A stretch of 5,264 bases of DNA, taken from assembly GCA_045606465.1 (NCBI GenBank), contig JAZURZ010000095.1:1-5264 (forward strand), given 5' to 3'. The position numbers and the translations under genes were made by a program. Below the pieces are notes generated by a model. It saw nothing but the letters and a program-made list of their open reading frames with translations. It was not told the DNA's origin and did no database searches. Source of the DNA: CAKSQL01 sp045606465. GTDB lineage: Bacteria > Bacillota > Clostridia > UBA1381. Positions within the stretch are counted from its first letter, which is position 1, and every line of letters begins with the position of its first letter. Shown one piece after another: positions 1 to 5,264 of the stretch.

Positions 1-1
1 G

Positions 2-694
2 GGTCAGGAACCCTTCATTCTTGACCGTTCGGATGCCTATATCGGAACACTTATTGATGACCTTGTGACAAAGGGAACAAATGAACCTTACAGAATGATG
101 ACATCACGCTCGGAGTACAGACTTTTGTTAAGGCAGGATAATGCCGATGAAAGGCTGACGCCAATAGGCTACAGAGCAGGACTTATAAGTAAGGAAAGAT
201 ATGAAAAGTTTTTGAAAAAAATGGAAATGGTAGAAGAAGAAATGGAGCGTCTTTATTCGGTTATTATTCCTCCGTCTGTTGCAAACCCTGTTTTAGAAAA
301 GTATGAAACTACACCTGTAATTACAGGAATACGTCTTTCTGAAATGATAAAGCGTCCCCAGCTTGATTACCAAAAGCTTGCAGAGCTTGATAAAACACGT
401 CCCTGCTTGCCATTTGAAGTGACCGAGCAGGCAGAAATACGCTTGAAATATGATGGATATATAACAAGACAGAAAATTCAGGTGGAGCAGTTTAAAAAGC
501 TGGAACAAAAGCCGCTTCCGCTTGATTGCGATTACGAAAAAATACATGGATTGCGTCTTGAAGCACGCCAGAAGCTTAATAAAATAAGACCTGCATCCCT
601 GGGTCAGGCGTCGAGGATATCAGGAGTTTCGCCTGCCGACGTTTCGGTTTTGATAGTGTGGTTGCAATCAAGAAAAGAAAATGATAACCAATAA
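2..694 (+). CDS. mnmG: MnmG (GidA), tRNA uridine-34 carboxymethylaminomethyl modification enzyme, C-terminal part (5' truncated by window)
   Basis: MnmG is an FAD-dependent cytoplasmic enzyme. With MnmE it installs the (carboxymethyl)aminomethyl group at C5 of the wobble uridine U34 of certain tRNAs. The reading frame is open from base 2 and ends at TAA 692-694, giving 230 residues; the family is about 620-630 residues, so roughly 400 N-terminal residues, including the FAD-binding Rossmann part, lie upstream. Visible hallmarks, in fragment numbering, are the conserved block around EPYRMMTSRSEYRLLLRQDN (28-47), the YDGYITRQ segment (150-157) and the C-terminal signature GQASRISGVSPAD (201-213) of the helical domain that contacts MnmE and tRNA. 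A charged helical stretch lies between them (about 64-86). The GTG at 65 is an internal valine codon and not a start, because homology continues upstream of it. No hairpin terminator follows, and the next gene starts 42 bases later. The usual follower rsmG is absent here. Identity is very secure. Confidence 0.97.
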   Translation, partial: GQEPFILDRSDAYIGTLIDDLVTKGTNEPYRMMTSRSEYRLLLRQDNADERLTPIGYRAGLISKERYEKFLKKMEMVEEEMERLYSVIIPPSVANPVLEKYETTPVITGIRLSEMIKRPQLDYQKLAELDKTRPCLPFEVTEQAEIRLKYDGYITRQKIQVEQFKKLEQKPLPLDCDYEKIHGLRLEARQKLNKIRPASLGQASRISGVSPADVSVLIVWLQSRKENDNQ

Positions 695-719
695 AAACAT
701 GAAAAATGTGAAAATAAAT

Positions 720-729
720 GAGGAATGAT
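720..729 (+). promoter_or_regulatory. Ribosome binding site of the SLH-peptidase gene
   Basis: GAGGAATGAT resembles the extended Shine-Dalgarno consensus GGAGGTGAT and lies upstream of ATG 737. AGGA ends 12 bases before the start, slightly long, but the GAT portion brings the pairing closer. No promoter with good -35 and -10 boxes was found in the last bases of mnmG or the 42-base gap, so the gene may rely on read-through from the mnmG transcript. Confidence 0.6.
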
Positions 730-736
730 TTAACAC

Positions 737-2152
737 ATGAAAAGACTATTTTTAGCACTGTGCTTTTCAATTTTTATGCAAAGCGCAGTATATGCCACAG
801 ATTTGAGTGACTGGGCATTATCAGATTATGAAACTGCCTCTCGTGCAGGAATTATATCTTCAGGAGTTGTGAGAAACAATTTAAAAGAAAATATAACCCG
901 AGAGGAATTTTGTGAGCTGATTATAAATTTGTATTCAAATATTTCGGACAAGTCGGTCTATACCCCAGAGAACATTCCTTTTGAGGATACTGATAATGTA
1001 AAGGTGGCACAATGCCATGCATTGGGGATAGTGAGCGGTCGAGATGAAAAAAGCTTTGACCACGATGGTGATGTAACCCGTCAGGAAATGGCAAAAATTA
1101 TTGTAAATACACTTAAAGCCTCCGACATCAACACTATTATTATGCGTTCTGAAGCAGAGGAGATTTTCTCAAAATTTGATGATTCAGAGTCGGTAGCAGA
1201 ATGGGCATACCCAGAACTTGCAATAACATTAAAATATTCTATAATAAGCGGAATGTCAGAATGTGAGATTGCCCCTCTTGCAGGCGCAACCAGAGAGCAG
1301 GCAATAGCAATAGTAAATAGAGTGTATGAACAATTTGCCATGGAAAAAGCAGCTTTTGCATACCCCGAAATAAAGTCAGTGAGCCAATCGAATGATGGGG
1401 AAATTTTGCTGGAAATGACACAGATAGATGATATAGAAAGCTATATTTTCGTTGTAAAGGACTCCTCTGCAAAATTAATAGCATTTGTTGAGCAAAAAGC
1501 ACCTATCATTGCCTTAGAAAAGCTTTGCTTTGAGGAGGGAGAGTCCCATACAATTATTGCAGGAGTGAAGTTTTTATCGGGAATTGAAGTTTTTTCAAAT
1601 CCCACAGATACAGTCTTTGACAAAACGACCAATACAATCAAGCAGGCGACTACAGAAAAGGAAAAACGCATTTTTCCCGGCGGATATTATTTTGCCACAG
1701 AGGAAGAGGCAGAGGCAAACATGGTTGATGTGGTTGTTGATGTCTGGAATGTCAATGAAAATGGCGAAAAGGTTGCAGTTAAAAAAACTATAAAGGTAAA
1801 TCAGTTTTTAGCCGAGGATGTTCAGAATATTTTCAAAGAGATTTTCCAATCTCCCGAGCAATTTCCTATAAAGAGCGTAGGAGGGTATTGCTGGAGAAAC
1901 AGTGCAATGGGGAAAATTTCGGAGCACAGCTACGGAACCTGCATAGACATAAACCCCGAAGAAAATTACTATTGCTATACCGAAGACAATTCGCCTATAA
2001 CGGGAACACATTGGTTACCTTATGAAGACATATATTCCATAACTCCTGACGGAGCGGTGGTTGAAGCCTTTTTAAAATATGGCTGGATATGGGGCGGAAC
2101 CTGGGACGGAAGCGTAAGGGATTATATGCATTTTTCATATTTAGGAAGATAA
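737..2152 (+). CDS. Secreted SLH-domain protein with C-terminal M15-family (VanY/endolysin-like) zinc peptidase domain
   Basis: This is a predicted cell-wall-anchored peptidoglycan peptidase of 471 residues. An N-terminal signal peptide is visible: KR, a hydrophobic stretch, then cleavage likely after AVYA at residue 20. Three SLH domains follow (about 22-69, 81-128, 147-200), each with the TR-containing motif (ITRE 53-56, VTRQ 113-116, ATRE 184-187) used by this family to bind secondary cell-wall polymer. Residues about 205-310 form a beta-strand-rich linker, perhaps fibronectin-like. Residues about 311-471 match the M15 peptidase fold: R387 in GGYCWR, zinc ligands inferred as H397 and D404 in SEHSYGTCIDI, and H465 with the probable catalytic acid D462 in RDYMHF; the aromatic GWIWGGTW precedes it. 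By family knowledge such enzymes cut stem-peptide bonds (D-Ala-D-Ala carboxypeptidase or L-Ala-D-Glu endopeptidase); which bond is cut cannot be read from sequence. All metal-site residues are present, so it is probably active. ATG 737 is chosen because it has a Shine-Dalgarno-like site and directly precedes the signal peptide. Confidence 0.9.
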   Translation: MKRLFLALCFSIFMQSAVYATDLSDWALSDYETASRAGIISSGVVRNNLKENITREEFCELIINLYSNISDKSVYTPENIPFEDTDNVKVAQCHALGIVSGRDEKSFDHDGDVTRQEMAKIIVNTLKASDINTIIMRSEAEEIFSKFDDSESVAEWAYPELAITLKYSIISGMSECEIAPLAGATREQAIAIVNRVYEQFAMEKAAFAYPEIKSVSQSNDGEILLEMTQIDDIESYIFVVKDSSAKLIAFVEQKAPIIALEKLCFEEGESHTIIAGVKFLSGIEVFSNPTDTVFDKTTNTIKQATTEKEKRIFPGGYYFATEEEAEANMVDVVVDVWNVNENGEKVAVKKTIKVNQFLAEDVQNIFKEIFQSPEQFPIKSVGGYCWRNSAMGKISEHSYGTCIDINPEENYYCYTEDNSPITGTHWLPYEDIYSITPDGAVVEAFLKYGWIWGGTWDGSVRDYMHFSYLGR

Positions 2153-2158
2153 ATTAAC

Positions 2159-2176
2159 AAAAATAGTAGTATTTTT
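2159..2176. repeat. All-A/T inverted repeat after the SLH-peptidase gene
   Basis: AAAAATA (2159-2165) and TATTTTT (2170-2176) form a perfect 7-bp inverted repeat around a GTAG loop, just after the stop codon at 2150-2152. Its lack of G/C pairs makes it a poor intrinsic terminator, although T residues follow the stem. It may be a weak terminator, or simply A/T-rich DNA upstream of the putative secA promoter. Confidence 0.3.
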
Positions 2177-2186
2177 TGGGAAAATG

Positions 2187-2195
2187 TGATACAAT
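2187..2195 (+). promoter_or_regulatory. Candidate extended -10 promoter for secA-prfB
   Basis: TGATACAAT contains a TG dinucleotide one base before TACAAT (2190-2195), which fits an extended -10 element of a housekeeping sigma factor. No convincing -35 box sits 16-18 bases upstream, but that region is A/T-rich. Transcription would begin near 2202 and leave a leader of about 79 bases before secA. This is inferred from the pattern only. Confidence 0.4.
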
Positions 2196-2224
2196 AACCT
2201 TGCGGGAAATAAATTTAAGAAACA

Positions 2225-2247
2225 AAAATGCTCATAAAGAGTGTTTT
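2225..2247 (+). other. Weak RNA hairpin in the secA leader
   Basis: AAAATGCTC (2225-2233) can pair with GAGTGTTTT (2239-2247) around an ATAAA loop. This gives nine pairs in RNA, two of them G-U wobbles. The stem is A/U-rich and would be only marginally stable. It lies 20 bases upstream of the secA ribosome binding site and overlaps the first codons of a possible leader ORF. It may be chance. Confidence 0.2.
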
Positions 2248-2281
2248 ATATAAACAAAAAAACATACAGGAGAGTATATAA
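2228..2281 (+). other. Possible 17-codon leader ORF ending on the secA start codon
   Basis: ATG 2228 opens a frame encoding MLIKSVLYKQKNIQESI and stops at TAA 2279-2281, which shares its last A with the secA ATG (TAATG). Such an arrangement can give translational coupling. However, no good Shine-Dalgarno sequence precedes ATG 2228, the peptide has no recognisable motif, and a short ORF like this is common by chance in A/T-rich DNA. It is listed as a candidate only. Confidence 0.15.
2268..2274 (+). promoter_or_regulatory. secA ribosome binding site
   Basis: AGGAGAG is a strong Shine-Dalgarno sequence with a six-base gap before ATG 2281. It fixes the secA start, and the resulting N-terminus MGIFDKIFG is typical of the family. 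Confidence 0.85.
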
Positions 2282-4998
2282 TGGGAATTTTTGATAAAAT
2301 CTTTGGAACATATTCCGAAAGAGAACTAAAACGTGTTGAACCTATTGCGCAGAGGGTCATGGATTTAGAAGAAGAAACAAAAAAGCTTTCAGACCTTGAG
2401 CTTAAGGAAAAGACAACTGAATTTAAAAATCGTCTGAATAATGGAGAAACTCTTGATGATATTTTGCCTGAGGCTTTTGCAGTTATGCGTGAAGCGAGCT
2501 GGAGAGTCCTTGGAATGAAGCACTTTAAGGTGCAGGTCATCGGCGGAATTATTCTTCATCAGGGAAGAATTGCAGAAATGAAGACAGGTGAGGGAAAAAC
2601 TCTTGTGTCAACTCTGCCTGCATATCTTAATGCACTCACAGGCAAGGGGGTACATATCGTTACCGTAAACGATTACCTTGCAAAGCGTGACAGTGAGTGG
2701 ATGGGAAAGGTTTATCGCTTCTTAGGCCTTAATGTGGGACTTATTATTCACGATTTGGATAATGACCAGAGAAGAGAAGCCTATAATGCAGACATAACCT
2801 ATGGAACAAACAACGAGCTTGGATTTGACTATTTGCGTGACAACATGGTTATTTATAAAGAGCAGATGGTGCAAAGAGGCCACAACTATGCCATTGTGGA
2901 TGAGGTTGACTCAATTTTAATAGATGAGGCAAGAACTCCTCTTATCATTTCAGGCATGGGAGCAACTGCTACCGACCTTTATAAAACAGCGGATTTGTTT
3001 GTTAAAAACTTAAGAAAACTGGTAGTTACCGAGCATGACGATAAGCAGCTTGACGAAAATGTAAATGCTGACTACATTGTAGATGAAAAAGCAAAGACTG
3101 CTGCTCTTACCGACCAAGGTATTGCAAAGGCAGAAAGAGCTTTTGGCATAGAAAATCTTTCTGACCCTTCAAATATGAAAATTCAGCATCACATTAATCA
3201 GGCATTGCACGCAAATGGTGTAATGCATCGTGACAAGCAATATATAGTAAAAGATGGTGAGGTTTTAATAGTTGATGAGTTTACCGGACGAATTATGCCG
3301 GGAAGACGTTATTCCGATGGCTTGCATCAGGCAATTGAGGCAAAAGAGGGTGTTTCGGTTGAGCGTGAGAGCAGAACTCTTGCGACTATTACATTCCAGA
3401 ACTTTTTCAGACTCTATTCAAAGCTCTCGGGAATGACAGGTACAGCGCTTACTGAAGAAGCAGAATTTCAGGAGATATATCGACTTGACGTTGTTGAGGT
3501 GCCCACAAACAAGCCGGTTGTAAGAATTGACGAGCATGACTCGGTTTATAAGACCGAGAATGGAAAATACAAGGCAGTAATACGCCAGATTAAGGAATGT
3601 AACGAAAAAGGTCAGCCGGTTTTGGTTGGTACAGTGAACATAGACAAATCGGAAATTCTTTCGGCTATGCTTAAGCGTGAGGGCATAAAGCACGAGGTTC
3701 TTAATGCAAAATTCCACGCAAAGGAAGCAGAAATTGTTGCACAGGCAGGTAAAAAGGGAGCAGTTACAATTGCAACCAATATGGCAGGACGTGGTACCGA
3801 TATTATTCTTGGCGGAAATGCAGAGTATATGGCAAAGCATGAGCTTATTAAGATGGGAATGACAGATGAAATCATTGCCGAGGCGACAGGCTTTGCAGAC
3901 ACTGACGATGAGGAAATTTTAAATGCAAGAAAGCTCTATAAGGAGTTTTATGACAAATACAAGGCACAAATGAAGCCTGAGCAGGAAGAGGTTATGAAAG
4001 CAGGGGGCTTGTTTATAATAGGAACCGAGCGCCACGAATCACGTCGTATAGACAATCAGCTTCGTGGTCGTGCGGGTCGTCAGGGTGACCCTGGTGCATC
4101 AAAGTTCTTCCTTTCGCTTGAAGATGACCTTATGAGAATTTTTGGCTCGGAGCGTGTTAAAAATATGGTAAGCACCCTCGGTCTTGAGGAAGATGAACCC
4201 ATTGAGGCAAGTATTCTTACCAAGGCTATTGAGAATGCTCAGAAAAATCTTGAGGGACGAAACTTTGATTCTCGTAAGCATGTTTTGCAGTATGACGAGG
4301 TAATGAACGAGCAGCGTAAAATTATCTATAAGCAGCGTCAGAGCGTACTTGATGGTCAGGATATAAGTGTTCAGATAAAATCTATGATAGAATCATGCAT
4401 AGAAACAGCGCTGGACGACTATATTGGAATTACTGATATTCCTGAGCAGTGGAATCTTAAAGCATTAAATGAATTTGCGAATAATGTAATAAGAGCCATG
4501 GGTGAGTTTGAAGTAAGTTCTGATGAGATGGAAACTATTACAAAGGATGATATAAGAGAGCGTCTTTTGGATATCGCATTTAAAAGATATGCTCAAACCG
4601 AGGAGATTTTCGGAGAAAATATGCGTGAGTTAGAGCGTGTTATCATGCTCAAGGTGGTTGATACACTCTGGATGGACCATCTTGATGAAATGGAGCATAT
4701 AAAAAGAGAAATCGGCTTGAGAGCATATGGTCAGCACGACCCTGTTGTTGAATACAGAAATGTGGGAAGCGAGCTTTATGATGGCATGCTTGATGCAATT
4801 AAGCGTGATACAGTAAGATATATTTTAAATGCAAAACCGAGAGTGGAAATTAAGCGTGAGCAGGTTGCAAAGCCGATGGATACAGGAAGTGATGGCTCGT
4901 TAGCAAAAAGACCGGCAGTAGCAAAAAAGACTCCCGGAAGAAATGACCCATGTCCATGCGGTAGTGGCAAAAAATATAAGCATTGCTGCGGAAAATAA
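2281..4998 (+). CDS. secA: Protein translocase ATPase SecA
   Basis: SecA is the ATP-driven motor that pushes unfolded preproteins through the SecYEG channel in the cytoplasmic membrane. The ORF is complete, with 905 residues. Nucleotide-binding domain 1 carries Walker A MKTGEGKT (100-107, K106) and the DEAD-type Walker B VDEVDSILIDEART (206-219, D207/E208). The preprotein-crosslinking domain follows (about 225-370), near the conserved VDEFTGR (331-337). Nucleotide-binding domain 2 has NMAGRGTDI (500-508) and the arginine-finger motif QLRGRAGRQGD (593-603). The helical scaffold and wing regions fill about 610-850. The C-terminal tail ends in a SEC-C zinc motif with C891, C893, C902 and C903, which in other bacteria contacts SecB, ribosomes or lipid. 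The protein is longer than the roughly 840-residue Bacillus type, largely through a charged segment at about 513-571 that I associate with clostridial SecAs. prfB follows after 42 bases with no terminator, suggesting one operon, an order also known from Bacillus. No catalytic residue is missing. Confidence 0.99.
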   Translation: MGIFDKIFGTYSERELKRVEPIAQRVMDLEEETKKLSDLELKEKTTEFKNRLNNGETLDDILPEAFAVMREASWRVLGMKHFKVQVIGGIILHQGRIAEMKTGEGKTLVSTLPAYLNALTGKGVHIVTVNDYLAKRDSEWMGKVYRFLGLNVGLIIHDLDNDQRREAYNADITYGTNNELGFDYLRDNMVIYKEQMVQRGHNYAIVDEVDSILIDEARTPLIISGMGATATDLYKTADLFVKNLRKLVVTEHDDKQLDENVNADYIVDEKAKTAALTDQGIAKAERAFGIENLSDPSNMKIQHHINQALHANGVMHRDKQYIVKDGEVLIVDEFTGRIMPGRRYSDGLHQAIEAKEGVSVERESRTLATITFQNFFRLYSKLSGMTGTALTEEAEFQEIYRLDVVEVPTNKPVVRIDEHDSVYKTENGKYKAVIRQIKECNEKGQPVLVGTVNIDKSEILSAMLKREGIKHEVLNAKFHAKEAEIVAQAGKKGAVTIATNMAGRGTDIILGGNAEYMAKHELIKMGMTDEIIAEATGFADTDDEEILNARKLYKEFYDKYKAQMKPEQEEVMKAGGLFIIGTERHESRRIDNQLRGRAGRQGDPGASKFFLSLEDDLMRIFGSERVKNMVSTLGLEEDEPIEASILTKAIENAQKNLEGRNFDSRKHVLQYDEVMNEQRKIIYKQRQSVLDGQDISVQIKSMIESCIETALDDYIGITDIPEQWNLKALNEFANNVIRAMGEFEVSSDEMETITKDDIRERLLDIAFKRYAQTEEIFGENMRELERVIMLKVVDTLWMDHLDEMEHIKREIGLRAYGQHDPVVEYRNVGSELYDGMLDAIKRDTVRYILNAKPRVEIKREQVAKPMDTGSDGSLAKRPAVAKKTPGRNDPCPCGSGKKYKHCCGK

Positions 4999-5025
4999 AA
5001 ATATAACAGATTTTGCAATAAAGTT

Positions 5026-5035
5026 AGGATGTGAT
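5026..5035 (+). promoter_or_regulatory. prfB ribosome binding site
   Basis: AGGATGTGAT differs by one base from the extended Shine-Dalgarno sequence AGGAGGTGAT and ends five bases before ATG 5041. It supports this ATG as the prfB start. Confidence 0.7.
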
Positions 5036-5040
5036 TTTTA

Positions 5041-5264
5041 ATGTTGGAATACGAACAGCTCCGCCTGAGTATGCAGGGCTTAGAGGAAAACATTACAGAT
5101 TTGAGGGATTCACTTTGACATTGCAGGAGCAATGGAGGAGATAAAAAAATTAGAGGAAAAAAGTGCCGAGCCCGGATTTTGGGACGACATGGAAAATTCT
5201 CAGAAGATTTTGCAAAAAACAAAGCAATTAAAAGACAAAGTGGAGAGTTATGAAAAGCTCAGGA
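5041..5264 (+). CDS. prfB: Peptide chain release factor 2 (RF2), N-terminal part, expressed by programmed +1 frameshift (3' truncated by window)
   Basis: RF2 recognises UGA and UAA stop codons on the ribosome and triggers peptide release. From ATG 5041 the zero frame runs 25 codons to CTT (5113-5115) and then meets TGA (5116-5118). A +1 shift continues with GAC (5117-5119) and is open to the window end, adding 49 codons. The joined product reads through SLDIAGAMEEIKKLEEKS and AEPGFWDD (42-49), matching the N-terminal helical domain of RF2, whose proline-x-phenylalanine-tryptophan segment is a family marker. The stop at codon 26 is the position known for E. coli prfB and close to that of Bacillus. 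The peptide-release GGQ and stop-recognition SPF motifs lie beyond the window. The gene should not be called a pseudogene: the in-frame stop is the autoregulatory signal. It is probably co-transcribed with secA, 42 bases upstream. Confidence 0.95.
5104..5119 (+). promoter_or_regulatory. Programmed +1 ribosomal frameshift site of prfB
   Basis: CTTTGAC (5113-5119) is the conserved slippery site: the tRNA on CUU slips to UUU and the next codon becomes GAC. Just upstream, AGGG (5104-5107), or GAGG at 5103-5106, is the internal Shine-Dalgarno-like stimulator, its A nine bases before the CTT as in E. coli. By known biology, low RF2 lets the ribosome pause at UGA and shift, while high RF2 terminates there, so RF2 controls its own level. 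Confidence 0.93.

Noticed and set aside
681..728. A 15-codon frame from ATG 681 (MITNKNMKNVKINEE) overlapping the mnmG end, considered as an rsmG remnant.
   Set aside because: It has no similarity to the RsmG N-terminus that I can recognise, lacks a ribosome binding site and is short enough to be chance.
2159..2177. A/T inverted repeat as a true intrinsic terminator for the SLH-peptidase gene.
   Set aside because: The stem contains no G-C pairs, so it is too weak to call a terminator; it is kept only as a low-confidence repeat.
3418..3840. A 140-codon open frame on the minus strand inside secA.
   Set aside because: It lies wholly antisense to a highly conserved coding region, has a Cys/Phe/Leu-rich composition typical of reverse-frame translation and shows no family motif.
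5041..5118. prfB as a pseudogene because of the in-frame TGA.
   Set aside because: The stop is at the conserved frameshift position with the slippery CTT and following C, and the reading frame resumes with RF2 sequence.
4776..5222. A 148-codon minus-strand open frame across the secA end and the prfB start.
   Set aside because: It is antisense to two clearly identified genes and their spacer, and its translation has no recognisable domain.
5132..5264. ATG 5132 as a direct, frameshift-free start for prfB, preceded by AGGAG (5125-5129).
   Set aside because: The spacing of two bases is too short for initiation, and the upstream RF2-like N-terminus with the exact CTTTGAC site explains the gene better.

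Overview
This window looks like a chromosomal segment of a low-to-moderate GC, anaerobic Firmicutes (class Clostridia). The suggestive evidence is A/T-rich spacers, strong AGGAG-type ribosome binding sites, an SLH-domain cell-wall protein, a SecA with the extra segment I associate with clostridial SecAs, and the secA-prfB gene pair. Genus and species cannot be named from the sequence alone. All supported genes lie on the + strand.

Layout. (1) Positions 2-694 hold the last 230 codons of mnmG (gidA), the tRNA wobble-uridine modification enzyme; its start is outside the window. (2) After a 42-base gap, 737-2152 encodes a secreted 471-residue protein with a signal peptide, three SLH domains, a beta-rich linker and a C-terminal M15-family zinc peptidase domain. 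It sits where many Firmicutes carry rsmG. (3) Positions 2153-2280 are the only sizeable spacer. It holds an all-A/T inverted repeat, a plausible extended -10 promoter, a weak RNA hairpin, a possible 17-codon leader ORF ending on the secA start, and the secA ribosome binding site. (4) Positions 2281-4998 encode full-length SecA (905 residues) with all ATPase motifs and the zinc-binding C-terminal tail. (5) From 5041 to the window end is the 5' part of prfB (release factor 2). It is interrupted by an in-frame UGA at codon 26 inside the classic CUU-UGA-C programmed +1 frameshift site, so the gene is intact although it looks broken in a plain ORF scan.

How the genes work together. secA and prfB are 42 bases apart with no terminator between them and are probably co-transcribed. 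SecA drives export of proteins such as the SLH-peptidase encoded just upstream. prfB terminates translation at UGA/UAA and autoregulates through its frameshift. mnmG and the SLH-peptidase gene are close enough to be read together, but no functional link is evident.

Nothing here amounts to a clearly new system. The most notable points are the recoding site in prfB with a short stimulatory Shine-Dalgarno-like element, the SLH-M15 protein replacing rsmG after mnmG, and a speculative leader ORF overlapping the secA start codon. I saw no tRNA, rRNA, CRISPR array, insertion sequence or long repeat.
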